Of a DNA stretch of 51,779 bases, positions 7,970 through 16,284 are shown one piece after another. A program made the translations under genes and the position numbers. The notes beneath the pieces are model-generated. The model saw nothing but the letters and a program-made list of their open reading frames with translations, made no database searches and had not been told where the DNA came from. This stretch comes from Glaciihabitans sp. (lineage in GTDB: Bacteria > Actinomycetota > Actinomycetes > Actinomycetales > Microbacteriaceae), in contig JAODMF010000010.1 in NCBI GenBank assembly GCA_025464095.1, positions 1-51,779 on the forward strand, read 5' to 3'. The stretch's first letter is position 1. Each line of letters begins with the position of its first letter.

Positions 7970-8731
7970 CTACGCCGACTTACTGATGAGCCGGTCGATT
8001 CCCTGTCTCGTCGTCGGTCGCCCGATGAGGAAGCCCTGCACCCGGTCGCAATGGATGTCCCTGGCGAGTCGAAGATGCTCCTCGGTCTCAATGCCCTCGG
8101 CGACAACGCGAAGGCCGCGCTCATGCGCCAATTCGACGACGGCCGCCAGCAGCGGTTTGGTCGGGTCCCCGTTCTGGACCAGCGACCGGTCGATCTTCAG
8201 TTCGTTGGCGGGCAACGTGAGCACCTGTTCGACCGATGAGTATCCGGTACCGAAGTCGTCTATCGAGACTCCGAGCCCGAGTTCGCGCAGGTGCCCGAGA
8301 CGCCCGGCGACTTGGACATGATCGGCGATCACCTGCGACTCGGTGACTTCGATGGTGATGCCGTAGGGGTTGAGTGAGAGGGCTGACACCAGGTGCTGCA
8401 AGCGCTCGTAGAAGGTGGCGGTTGCCAGTTGGCGGGCGGCGACGTTGATGGCGACTTCGATCCCGTATCCACCCCTTTGCCACTCTGCTGCGTTTCGGCA
8501 TCCGTCTTCCAGCATGAAGTCGCCCACCTCATGGATGAGCTGGCTTTGCTCGGCCAGCGGGATGAACGTCGTCGGCGCGATGGGGCCGAGCGTGGGATGG
8601 TTCCAGCGGCTCAGCGATTCGACAGCGACGATGCGACCGGTGGTGAGGTCTTGCTCGGGCTGGTAGACCGCAACAATCTCGCCGCGAGCGGCCGCTCCGC
8701 GGAGGTCGAGGGCGAGGCGTTCGAGGTCCAT
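7970..8731 (-). CDS. EAL-domain cyclic-di-GMP phosphodiesterase
   Basis: The 253-residue protein is a single EAL domain with no sensor or membrane segment. Catalytic and metal positions all appear present: ESL in place of EAL (residues 38-40, Glu kept), Asn of INVAARQ, Glu of TIEVTES, the Asp pair of IDDFGTGYSS, Lys of ELKIDRS, Glu of VAEGIETEE and Gln of RVQGFLIGRP. It should therefore hydrolyse c-di-GMP to pGpG. I chose ATG 8731, preceded by GGAGAG; a TTG start at 8767 would add 12 residues. It is divergent from a gene pair that ends in a diguanylate cyclase, so the locus holds both synthesis and breakdown of the messenger. Confidence 0.9.
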   Translation of the reverse strand: MDLERLALDLRGAAARGEIVAVYQPEQDLTTGRIVAVESLSRWNHPTLGPIAPTTFIPLAEQSQLIHEVGDFMLEDGCRNAAEWQRGGYGIEVAINVAARQLATATFYERLQHLVSALSLNPYGITIEVTESQVIADHVQVAGRLGHLRELGLGVSIDDFGTGYSSVEQVLTLPANELKIDRSLVQNGDPTKPLLAAVVELAHERGLRVVAEGIETEEHLRLARDIHCDRVQGFLIGRPTTRQGIDRLISKSA

Positions 8732-8785
8732 TCTCTCCAGCCTGAACCGTCGGCGGGCACTGGTCAAAGGTCAAAATCCGGGGTA

Positions 8786-8819
8786 CACATGTGCGTATAC
8801 TCCGCTCAGCTACGCTGAG
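8786..8819 (+). promoter_or_regulatory. Divergent promoter region of the c-di-GMP locus
   Basis: TATACT at 8796-8801 is a good -10 for the rightward hydrolase gene. It is overlapped on the left by the palindrome CACATGTG (8786-8793) and followed by a CTCAGC-TAC-GCTGAG inverted repeat (8805-8819) around the expected transcription start. These could be regulator-binding sites. No convincing -35 was found. Confidence 0.45.
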
Positions 8820-8845
8820 AGATCCGCCCCGGCCGCAGGAGACAC

Positions 8846-9664
8846 ATGATCGACGAGATCGCGGAAGCCACTGGCGTCGTTCGACGCAACAACGTGCACG
8901 TCACCGGCAACCCCGACGGCCGGCCCCTGCTCTTCGCGCACGGGTTCGGATGCAGCCAGGAGATGTGGCGCCACGTCGCGCCCCACTTCGCCGACGAGTA
9001 CAAGGTCGTGCTGTTCGATCACGTCGGTGCGGGCGGGTCCGACCTCAGTGCATACGATTCCGGCAAGTACGACTCCCTCGACGGCTACGCCCAGGACATC
9101 GTGGAGATTCTCGATGCTCTCGACCTGCGCGACGTGGTGTACATCGGGCATTCGGTGAGCGCGATGATGGGGGTGCTGGCATCCACCATCGACCCGACGC
9201 GGTTTGGCGCGCTCGTGCTGGTGGGCCCGTCGGCACGGTACGTCAATGACGGCACCTACGTCGGCGGCTTCGAGCAGGCCGACATCGATGCGCTGCTGGA
9301 CTCGCTGGATGCCAACTACCTGGGCTGGTCATCCGCTATTGCGCCCGTCATCATGGGCAATGGCGACCGTCCGGAACTCGGTGAGGAGCTCGCCACAAGC
9401 TTTTGCCTCGTGGACCCGGCGATCGCGCGCCAGTTCGCGCGCGTGACTTTCCTCTCCGACAACCGCGGTGATCTTGCCCTGGTGACGCGCCCGACCCTGG
9501 TGGTCCAGGCGAGCAACGATGTCATCGCTCCGCTGGCCGTGGGCGAGTTCGTGCACGAGAACATCGCCGGGAGCACGCTCGTGGTGCTGTCGACGACCGG
9601 ACACATCCCGAACCTGTCCGGCCCCGACGAACTCGTTCGTGCGATTCGCGCGTGGCTCGGATGA
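8846..9664 (+). CDS. RsbQ-type alpha/beta hydrolase
   Basis: The 272-residue protein has the RsbQ signature: N-terminal RRNNVHVTG, oxyanion region FAHGFGCSQEMW, nucleophile Ser103 in GHSVSA, Asp225 in SNDVIAP and His253 in TGHIPN. These correspond to Ser96, Asp219 and His247 of Bacillus subtilis RsbQ. That enzyme makes or handles a small hydrophobic signal read by the PAS domain of the phosphatase RsbP. Plant strigolactone and karrikin receptors share this fold. AGGAG precedes the ATG. The last codons overlap the next gene (ATGA), which encodes a PAS protein, so the sensory partnership appears kept while the output domain differs. Confidence 0.9.
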   Translation: MIDEIAEATGVVRRNNVHVTGNPDGRPLLFAHGFGCSQEMWRHVAPHFADEYKVVLFDHVGAGGSDLSAYDSGKYDSLDGYAQDIVEILDALDLRDVVYIGHSVSAMMGVLASTIDPTRFGALVLVGPSARYVNDGTYVGGFEQADIDALLDSLDANYLGWSSAIAPVIMGNGDRPELGEELATSFCLVDPAIARQFARVTFLSDNRGDLALVTRPTLVVQASNDVIAPLAVGEFVHENIAGSTLVVLSTTGHIPNLSGPDELVRAIRAWLG

Positions 9665-11094
9665 GCCTGCCCGCCGACGAGCCGGTCATGCTCGACGTGT
9701 CGCCCGACCTCTTCGAGGAGTTGTACGAGCATGCGCCGTGCGGTTACCTGTCGACGGACGCCGACGGTCGCATCGTGCGGGCCAACCAGACCTTCGCCGC
9801 CTGGATCGGGCGATCCAGGGACGCCCTGCTCGGCACATCCCTGCCCGAGCTCCTTGCCGTCGGCAGCCAGTTGTTCTACGAAACCCGGTACCAGCCAGTG
9901 CTGCAGTTGCAGGGGGAAGTGCGCGAGGCCGCGTTCACCTTTCTGCATGCGGACGGCACGGCGCTTTCCGCCCTCGTCAACTCGACAAAGGTCGAAGCGG
10001 CGAACGATCGCGCGGCCGAGATTCGAATTGCCGTGTTCGACTCGACACAGCGGCGGGACTACGAGCGGGAGCTGCTGAACGCTCGACGGGCCGCCGAGCT
10101 GTCGGAGACGAGAGTGCGGGTGCTTCAGGAGGCGTCCAGGGCGTTCGGCGCGAGCGCAACAGAAGAAGTACTCGCACTCGCGCTCGCCGACACGATGCGT
10201 CGGGCCTTCAGCGCCACAACGTCAGCGGTGCTGATCCTGGATGCCGAGGGGAGTCTGGAGCTTGTGGCGGGAACATACCCGCTGCACGGCATCCTGCCGA
10301 CGGATGACCGCACGCCGGAGCTCGTGGCGGTGGGTGACGCGCAACTGGTGTTGATCGCACAGCGGAGCGCCGACTCGTTTGCGGCGCTCGATCAGGCGAT
10401 GCTCTCGGCGCGCGTCGGTGCGCTGTGCGCGGCGCCCCTCGTCGTCGACGGGCTCGCGGTCGGCGCCGTGATCACTACGTTCGCGCGCCCCCGCGATTTC
10501 GACCCCGACTTCATTGAGCTGCAGGAGACTCTCGCGCGACAGGCAGCCCAGACGCTTTCCCGCCTGCGTCTGCAGCGGGAGCTCGTGCGCCTGGCACTGT
10601 ATGACCCGCTGACCGGTCTCGCCAGCCGGGTGCTTGTCGAGCGCAGCCTCGAGCACGCGTTCGCTTCGTCGCGCAGGAATGGTCGCGGCGTGGCACTGAT
10701 GCTCGTCGACCTGGACGGTTTCAAAGCGGTCAATGACGAACTCGGCCACTCCACCGGGGACGCGGTGCTGAAGGAAGTGGCCGCGCGCCTGTCCGAGATC
10801 GTGCGAGAGGACGACGTTGTCGGCCGGTTCGGCGGGGACGAGTTTCTCGTCGTCTGCCAGGACGTCGACGAATCGGCTGCCATGCTCGTCGCCGATCGAA
10901 TCGTTGCGGCGATGCATCCGGACTTCGACTCTGTGGCCAGCGGCATCCGTATCACGGTGAGCGTTGGCGTCGGCTATTACCTGCCGACCAATGGTCCGGC
11001 ACCGACATCCGAGACCCTGTTCCGGGTCGCTGATGCCGCGATGTATGCGTCCAAGGATGCGGGCAAGGACCGCGTCACGATCGAGCGACTCTGA
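9661..11094 (+). CDS. PAS-GAF-GGDEF diguanylate cyclase, partner of the RsbQ-type hydrolase
   Basis: The 477-residue cytosolic protein has a PAS domain (residues about 17-125, with EHAPCGYLSTDADGRIVRAN like RsbP), a short coiled linker, a GAF domain (about 150-305) and a GGDEF domain (about 310-477). The active site GGDEF is intact at 391-395. An RxxD inhibitory site (REDD, 382-385) sits exactly five residues before it, so product feedback is expected. ATG 9661 overlaps the hydrolase stop; a GTG at 9652 is an alternative. The likely role is to turn the hydrolase-derived or redox signal into c-di-GMP. The signal itself is unknown. Confidence 0.92.
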   Translation: MSLPADEPVMLDVSPDLFEELYEHAPCGYLSTDADGRIVRANQTFAAWIGRSRDALLGTSLPELLAVGSQLFYETRYQPVLQLQGEVREAAFTFLHADGTALSALVNSTKVEAANDRAAEIRIAVFDSTQRRDYERELLNARRAAELSETRVRVLQEASRAFGASATEEVLALALADTMRRAFSATTSAVLILDAEGSLELVAGTYPLHGILPTDDRTPELVAVGDAQLVLIAQRSADSFAALDQAMLSARVGALCAAPLVVDGLAVGAVITTFARPRDFDPDFIELQETLARQAAQTLSRLRLQRELVRLALYDPLTGLASRVLVERSLEHAFASSRRNGRGVALMLVDLDGFKAVNDELGHSTGDAVLKEVAARLSEIVREDDVVGRFGGDEFLVVCQDVDESAAMLVADRIVAAMHPDFDSVASGIRITVSVGVGYYLPTNGPAPTSETLFRVADAAMYASKDAGKDRVTIERL

Positions 11095-11136
11095 GGCGGA
11101 TTCGCACCCGGTTCTGCCCCGCCGCTCGGGTGTCGG

Positions 11137-12186
11137 TCAGTCGGATGCGCAGCCGCACGATTCACGAATACGAAGCGCCGGCGTGACCAGCGGACCGGAG
11201 GCTGGTTGGTTCGCGGACTGGGTGAACAGCAGCCGCCCGGCCATGGCGCCCATGTCGGAGGGGAAGACGTCGATCGTGGTCAGGGAGGGCACGGTGACGA
11301 CACCGTCGACAATCCCATCTATTCCGATCACCGAGCACTCGCTGGGGTCGACGTGTGCTTCGTTCAGCGCCCTCAGCACGCCAATCGCGATCGAGTCGCT
11401 GTGACAGACAAGCGCGGCCGGCGCGGGAGCCGTGCGCAGTATCTCGCGCGCGGCCTCATACGCAGCGAGGGCGTTCGGCGCTGACGGCACATCCCAGATC
11501 GCAACGTCCTGGATCCCGTACTGCTGCATCAGGGATCGAAAGTGGGCTTTTCGTGCCTTCTGGGGCCCGGCCGCCTGAAGGCCGCCAAAGTAGGCGGCGC
11601 TCGTGACGTGGTGCACGTCCCTGAGGTGATCGACGGCGAGCCGGATCACTCGTTCATCATCCGTGCCCAGAAACGGCAGCTGGCTTTCGGACACATTGCG
11701 GTTCATGAGGATGACCGGGGTATCCGACCTGCGCAGCAGGGCGAGGTCGGCGGCGCTCGTGTCGAGGGCCGGGATGAGCACCAGGCCCGCGATCCGCTGT
11801 TCGAGAAGGGCCTGCACGATCGACGTTTGCGTGTCGACCCGCTCTCGCGTGTTGGCGAGGGCCACCATTCGACCGTCGGGCATCAGCGCATCCTGTAGGC
11901 CGAGGGCCGCCTCCGCTGCGAAAGGGTTCGTGATGTCGGGCACCACGAGCCCCACGACGTCGCGACTTCGCGTCCGCAGGTTCGCTGCCGAGCGGTTATA
12001 GACATAGCCGAGTCGGTTCGCCTCGTCCCGTACTCTCGCCCGGGTAGCGGGAGCGACGACGTCATTTCCGCTGAGGGCCAGCGACACGGTGGAGAGAGAC
12101 ACCCCCAGTGCGTTCGCGACGTCTTGCATCCGGACCGAGCCACCACCTTCGGCTGAGCTACCAGCTTCGGTTGTCGTTGTCGTCAC
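11137..12186 (-). CDS. LacI-family transcriptional regulator
   Basis: The 349-residue protein has an N-terminal LacI helix-turn-helix (VRMQDVANALGVSLSTVSLALSG, residues about 17-40), a hinge helix near RSAANLRTRS, and a periplasmic-binding-protein-like effector domain starting DVVGLVVPDITNPF. The effector is probably a small sugar-like or related compound. The start is GTG 12186 with an AGGA-type site upstream. It is the last gene of an MFS-sulfatase-LacI operon, 32 bases after the sulfatase stop. It probably controls that operon through the palindrome at 15013-15030, which would give feedback regulation, since its own gene is in the same transcript. Confidence 0.9.
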   Translation of the reverse strand: MTTTTTEAGSSAEGGGSVRMQDVANALGVSLSTVSLALSGNDVVAPATRARVRDEANRLGYVYNRSAANLRTRSRDVVGLVVPDITNPFAAEAALGLQDALMPDGRMVALANTRERVDTQTSIVQALLEQRIAGLVLIPALDTSAADLALLRRSDTPVILMNRNVSESQLPFLGTDDERVIRLAVDHLRDVHHVTSAAYFGGLQAAGPQKARKAHFRSLMQQYGIQDVAIWDVPSAPNALAAYEAAREILRTAPAPAALVCHSDSIAIGVLRALNEAHVDPSECSVIGIDGIVDGVVTVPSLTTIDVFPSDMGAMAGRLLFTQSANQPASGPLVTPALRIRESCGCASD

Positions 12187-12218
12187 GCGTCAATCCTGCC
12201 AGTCGACTACCAACTCGA

Positions 12219-13691
12219 CTACGAACCAGCGGGGGCGGGCCAGGGATCGTCGCGCACGACCAGGGTGGATGCGTCGCGGTCGCGATCGAGCGCAGCAAAA
12301 GTGCGCGTCGAGTTGCTGTTCGCTCGCTCACCCAGATGGAATTCCCCGTTCGATGACAGCGCGTCGAAATCGCAGTCGCCCAGGTCGTCGAAATGACCCT
12401 TGGCGAGTTCCCGCATCTGCAGGAGGACCTCACGTCGGCGCGGATTGTATGCCAGGTTCATCGTCTCGGCCGAGTCGTGTATCCGGTCGATCAGATATTC
12501 CTGCTGGTCGACGGCAGACCAGATGTACTTCCACGACGAGGTGATGACGGCGTAGAGACCGAGTTGCTTCTCCTGGTACTGGCCGTAGATCGTGCGGCCG
12601 GGAGTCAGGGAGCGAATGCTCTCCCCGTCTCGCGCCGGGGCCGCAATCCCCGCGAAGTCGAGCAGTGTCGGGTAGACATCGATGAGGCTCACCGGTTGCT
12701 CAACTCGGCCGCGGTCGAGACCGCTCGCGTTCCAGATGAATGGAATCCGAGCGGCTTTGTCCAGGAACGATCGCTTGCCGTAACTTCCGTAGTCGCCGAG
12801 AAACTCTCCATGGTCGGCTGTCAACAGAATCACGGTGTTCTCGCGGAGCCCGCTGCGGTCGAGTGCGTCGATTATCCGCGCGATCTGCGAGTCAAGGTAG
12901 GCGACGGAACCGAAGTAGTAGGCCTTGAGCAACTGGTCCAGGCGCCGACTGCGACCACCGTCTCGGTACTTGTATCGGTTTTGGAGCCGATTCCACGAGG
13001 TGAGAAGGTGCTCACCACCCTGTGGCTCGAACGGATCGGGCATCACGGATGGCTCGTACCGGCGATGCCATGGCGATGGCGGCGCGAATGGCGGGTGCGG
13101 AGCGATGAAGCTCGACCAGAGAAGGAAGGGCTTGGCCGAGGACTGCTCCTCCAGGAAGCTGATCGATCGATCGGCCACCCAGTGGGAATGATGCAACGGT
13201 TCCGGAACTGGTGACAGCTGCGGAACGTAGTACATCTCGTCGCGAAGGCCGTGGGGATGTTCGACCGAGTCGTAGCCCTCGCGCGCCACGTGTGCCAGGT
13301 AGTCATCGGTCTCGACGGTGCCGAATTCCTCACCGGTGTCGCGCGTCTCGAACCCCCGCAGTGCGCTCCCGTCGGGAGTGAAATGCATCTTGCCGATCCC
13401 GTGCGTGCGGTAGCCGTTCGACGTGAGGGCGTCCATGAACGTTGACGCCTGCGACATCGGCATCTCGTTCTCATAGCACCCGCCGTTGTGCGGCTCGAGT
13501 CCGGTGATGAAGGATGACCGGGCCGGAACGCACACCGGCGAGGGCGTGTACGCAGCGTCGTAGGTCACTCCCTCAGCGGCCAGCCGGTCGATCGCGGGAG
13601 TGTCCGCGATCGGGTTGCCGTAGGCGCCGAGTGCGTCGGCGCGCAACTGGTCGCTGAAGAGAATGAGGAAATTCGGCTGGCTGGAGGTCAT
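12219..13691 (-). CDS. Type I sulfatase (formylglycine-dependent)
   Basis: The 490-residue protein starts NFLILFSDQLRADALGAYGN, the first metal-binding strand of alkaline-phosphatase-superfamily sulfatases. It carries the maturation motif C-V-P-A-R followed by SSFITG (about residues 54-64), so the Cys would be converted to formylglycine. GKMHF and TADHGEFLGDYG supply further active-site and metal residues. GKMHF is also seen in choline sulfatases and phosphonate monoester hydrolases, so the exact ester is unknown. There is no signal peptide: the enzyme should act in the cytosol on an imported sulfate ester, fitting its one-base overlap with the upstream MFS transporter gene. No maturation enzyme gene lies in the window. 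Confidence 0.9.
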   Translation of the reverse strand: MTSSQPNFLILFSDQLRADALGAYGNPIADTPAIDRLAAEGVTYDAAYTPSPVCVPARSSFITGLEPHNGGCYENEMPMSQASTFMDALTSNGYRTHGIGKMHFTPDGSALRGFETRDTGEEFGTVETDDYLAHVAREGYDSVEHPHGLRDEMYYVPQLSPVPEPLHHSHWVADRSISFLEEQSSAKPFLLWSSFIAPHPPFAPPSPWHRRYEPSVMPDPFEPQGGEHLLTSWNRLQNRYKYRDGGRSRRLDQLLKAYYFGSVAYLDSQIARIIDALDRSGLRENTVILLTADHGEFLGDYGSYGKRSFLDKAARIPFIWNASGLDRGRVEQPVSLIDVYPTLLDFAGIAAPARDGESIRSLTPGRTIYGQYQEKQLGLYAVITSSWKYIWSAVDQQEYLIDRIHDSAETMNLAYNPRRREVLLQMRELAKGHFDDLGDCDFDALSSNGEFHLGERANSNSTRTFAALDRDRDASTLVVRDDPWPAPAGS

Positions 13692-14968
13692 TACCGCACA
13701 ACCTCCGCGGCGACCCGGGTGTCATCGTCCGTGCCGACCTGCTCGAGCGACCGCGGGCGCTTCGGCATCCAAATGACGCCGATCAACACGCTCGCAGCCA
13801 CGGCACCGAAGAGGATCCAGGTGAAGGTGTGGAAGCTTGCGGCGATGATCAGGGGAGTGAACACGCTCCACACGGCCAGGGCCACCTTCTGGGCGAAGAT
13901 GATGATTCCCTGTGCGGTAGCGCGCATTTCGGTGGGGAAAAGTTCCTGGCACCACACGCGATAGAGCTGTTCCTGCCCGCACGACGCCGACAGCGAGAAG
14001 AGGATCACGAAGGAGAAGATCACCGCCGGATTCGTCAGCGGAAGGAAGATCACCAGCAGGAGCGAGACCGTGGTCAGGAGCCCCGCCACGCCGTACAGGA
14101 CGCGTCGGTTCACCTTGTCGACGAGCGGCATGAAGAACAGGAAGACACCGATTCCGGTGAGTCCGTAGTACAGGGCGTTGAAGCCAACGCTCGCTGCCTG
14201 CGATTGGGAACCAATGGTGCTGAGGATGAACGGCAGGAAGAACCCGAATGTTCCGAGGGCGATTGCACCCAGCGAGTGGACGATGAAGACGAAGAAGAGT
14301 CGTCCGCCGTAGTTCCTGAACAGGTTGCGGATTCGGCTCGCACTGAGGATTCCGCGCTCTCGTGCGGCCGTCCACATCTCGGACTCCGCCATGCGGCGCC
14401 TCAGGAGCCATGTGATCAACGCGACCAGGGCGAGCTGCGCGAAGACGATTCGAATGCCGAGCAGGCCGGTGTTGGCGAGTGCGAGCGCGAGCAGCAGCAC
14501 GACCACGGGGCCGGCGCTCCAAAAGACGGACGTCAGCCCGACAAGGCGACCGCGCTTGTTGTCCGGGGCAATTTCGCCAATGAGCGACCACGAGGTCGGC
14601 ACGTCGGCGCCGATGGCGATGCCCATGATGATCAGCCCGGCAAACAGCATCCAGCTCTGCACCGCGAAGACAATGAACAGGGCGCCCAGGATGTAGACGA
14701 GCAGGTCGTACTGGTAAATCCGCTTGCGACCGAGCCGGTCACCCAGGTAGCCACCGACGAGAGCGCCCAGCGCGTACGAACCCGCGTTGACGCCGAATGC
14801 GGCAAGAAGGCCCAGCGAGGCCGATGTCAGCCCGAAGGACTGGCTCCAGATCGCGAGCCCGGCTGACGCGGCAACAATTCCGCCCGCGTCGAGATAGTCG
14901 GCCATGCAGGCCAGGATGGTTCTCTTCCAATCAACGCTGACGCGAGCGTTGGACGTGCAAGTCGTCAT
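13691..14968 (-). CDS. MFS transporter, probable uptake partner of the sulfatase
   Basis: The roughly 425-residue protein has about 12 membrane segments and the sugar-porter-like loop GDRLGRKRIYQYD between helices 2 and 3, then PTSWSLIGEIAPDNKRGRL. The N-terminal part (DWKRTILACMADYLDAGGIV) resembles the metabolite:H+ symporter group. ATG 14968 has AAGGGAG at a usable distance; the ATG at 14974 is too close to it. It is the promoter-proximal gene of an operon with a sulfatase and a LacI regulator, so the substrate is probably a sulfated sugar or similar ester. The operator candidate lies 45 bases upstream. Confidence 0.88.
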   Translation of the reverse strand: MTTCTSNARVSVDWKRTILACMADYLDAGGIVAASAGLAIWSQSFGLTSASLGLLAAFGVNAGSYALGALVGGYLGDRLGRKRIYQYDLLVYILGALFIVFAVQSWMLFAGLIIMGIAIGADVPTSWSLIGEIAPDNKRGRLVGLTSVFWSAGPVVVLLLALALANTGLLGIRIVFAQLALVALITWLLRRRMAESEMWTAARERGILSASRIRNLFRNYGGRLFFVFIVHSLGAIALGTFGFFLPFILSTIGSQSQAASVGFNALYYGLTGIGVFLFFMPLVDKVNRRVLYGVAGLLTTVSLLLVIFLPLTNPAVIFSFVILFSLSASCGQEQLYRVWCQELFPTEMRATAQGIIIFAQKVALAVWSVFTPLIIAASFHTFTWILFGAVAASVLIGVIWMPKRPRSLEQVGTDDDTRVAAEVVR

Positions 14969-15012
14969 GATCATCTCCCTTGATGTCGATTGCCTGTGTT
15001 GCTATTGCAAAC

Positions 15013-15030
15013 ATTTCAATCGATTGAAAT
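15013..15030. promoter_or_regulatory. 18-bp perfect palindrome, probable LacI-type operator
   Basis: ATTTCAATCGATTGAAAT is a perfect palindrome with the central CG step typical of LacI-family operators. It lies between the leftward MFS-sulfatase-LacI operon and the rightward small LacI-type gene. It is unusually AT-rich for this genome. Confidence 0.75.
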
Positions 15031-15130
15031 ACTGAGAAGGTACATCCATCCCGGTGCGGGCGCAACCTATTTTTCGGGCGGCGGACAGGCTGCGGGGTTG
15101 AGCCCAACAATTGAGTCAGGACGGAATTCC

Positions 15131-15484
15131 ATGGGCCAGCAGGGCGAGAGCGATGCGGATCCCATCGCGCGCGCCGTCACCATCCTGAGCGAGATTCTCG
15201 CGCGGGAGCCGGACGGCACCCAATTGGTCATTTCCCGCAGTCGCGGCGGGAGCCCCGAGTTGTCCTTCGCGCGGCCACGCGATCCCCGCCGGAAGGTGGT
15301 CACCATCCGCAGCGTCGCCGAAGCCGCCGGGGTGTCGATCGGCACCGTCTCCAACGTGCTGAACGGGTCGGTGCGCGTTGCGGAGGAGACTCGCGACCGA
15401 GTCACCCGCGCGGTGGAAGCGCTCGGGTTTGAGCGCAATGTCGCCGCTCGTCAGCTCGGGGCACACCGGGCGCAGGCCTCGTAG
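15131..15484 (+). CDS. Stand-alone LacI-type DNA-binding domain protein
   Basis: The 117-residue protein carries a LacI helix-turn-helix and start of the hinge ([20 protein letters not shown], then [16 protein letters not shown] and [14 protein letters not shown]) at its C-terminal end. Before it lie about 55 residues not found in normal LacI proteins (start [20 protein letters not shown]). The effector-binding domain is absent, and the sequence after the stop shows no remnant of one in any frame, so this is not a simple frameshift. It is divergent from the MFS-sulfatase-LacI operon with the 18-bp palindrome between them. It could bind the same operator independently of ligand, or antagonise the full-length regulator. 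ATG 15131 is the best start; the ribosome-binding site is weak. Confidence 0.7.
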   Translation: MGQQGESDADPIARAVTILSEILAREPDGTQLVISRSRGGSPELSFARPRDPRRKVVTIRSVAEAAGVSIGTVSNVLNGSVRVAEETRDRVTRAVEALGFERNVAARQLGAHRAQAS

Positions 15485-15543
15485 ATTACAGTGAGCTTCT
15501 ATCGGCGCCCGTGCCGCCGTTCACTGCTGTCCGGAGGAAGCTC

Positions 15544-16194
15544 GTGTCAGACGATCGTCATCACTCGGGTAACCGGGCCTACGAGTCGCTTCGCGAAGAC
15601 ATCCTGCTGGGGCGCTACACGCCCAACCAACGACTCGTCGAAGTGGAGCTCTGCGAGTTGCTCGGCGTCAGCCGCACGCCGGTACGCCAGGCATTGCTGC
15701 GCCTGGAGTACGAGGGCCTTGTTGAGTCGCGCCGCCGGGGCTGGATAGTGCACGAGCACACCGAAGACGAAGTGCGCAAGATCTACGAGGTTCGATCGGC
15801 GCTGGAAGGCTATGCCGCCCGGCTTGCAGCGATGAATGCGACGCCCGAGGAGATCGCGAGCCTTGCGGCGATCTATCCGGAGCCGATCAAGCAATTGGTC
15901 GCTGGACCGCGGGCCAGGCTCGTGGAACTCAACGGTGCATTTCACCGCGGCATCAACCACGCCGGCCATAACGAGCGACTGGCCAGCCTGTGCGAGTCGA
16001 ACCAGGCGTTCGCCTTCAACTATCACCTCGCGGCCACCTATTCGGATGACGAGATGTCCGGCTCCCTCAGCGTGCACATGCAAATTCTTGCCGCCGTCGA
16101 GGCACACGACGCCGACCTCGCGGAGCGACTCGGCCGAGAGCATGTGACGGCTTCGCTGGGCTTCGCGCTGCGCCGGATTCGCCACTACGCGTAA
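15544..16194 (+). CDS. GntR-family regulator with FCD domain
   Basis: The 216-residue protein has the GntR winged helix (residues about 10-75: AYESLREDILLGRY, then LCELLGVSRTPVRQALLRLEYEGLVE) and an all-helical FCD ligand domain with EVRSALEGYAARLAA, FHRGINHAGHN and HMQILAAVEAHDADLAE, supplying Asp/His residues for the usual metal-carboxylate site. FCD regulators generally sense organic acids. GTG 15544 has GGAGGAAG upstream; a GTG at 15511 would add 11 residues. It is encoded just before the tripartite transporter operon. The inverted repeat at 16247-16268 is its likely operator. Confidence 0.9.
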   Translation: MSDDRHHSGNRAYESLREDILLGRYTPNQRLVEVELCELLGVSRTPVRQALLRLEYEGLVESRRRGWIVHEHTEDEVRKIYEVRSALEGYAARLAAMNATPEEIASLAAIYPEPIKQLVAGPRARLVELNGAFHRGINHAGHNERLASLCESNQAFAFNYHLAATYSDDEMSGSLSVHMQILAAVEAHDADLAERLGREHVTASLGFALRRIRHYA

Positions 16195-16246
16195 CGATCC
16201 GAATCGTGGCCCGCGAACATTGCCACTTGCGCTGGGCGGTCAGGCT

Positions 16247-16268
16247 TTGGATACTAATTTGTATCCAA
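16247..16268. promoter_or_regulatory. Inverted-repeat operator candidate before the tctC operon
   Basis: TTGGATAC-N6-GTATCCAA is a perfect 8-bp inverted repeat 17 bases before the ATG of the binding-protein gene and 53 bases after the GntR stop. Its GTAT/ATAC half-sites resemble FCD-GntR operators. Its position would block transcription of the catabolic operon. Confidence 0.7.
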
Positions 16269-16284
16269 CATTCCAGAAAGGTCA

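Noticed and set aside
15131..15484. Pseudogene of a full-length LacI regulator
   Set aside because: No effector-domain remnant follows in any frame, and the helix-turn-helix lies at the C-terminal end behind an unrelated N-terminal segment.
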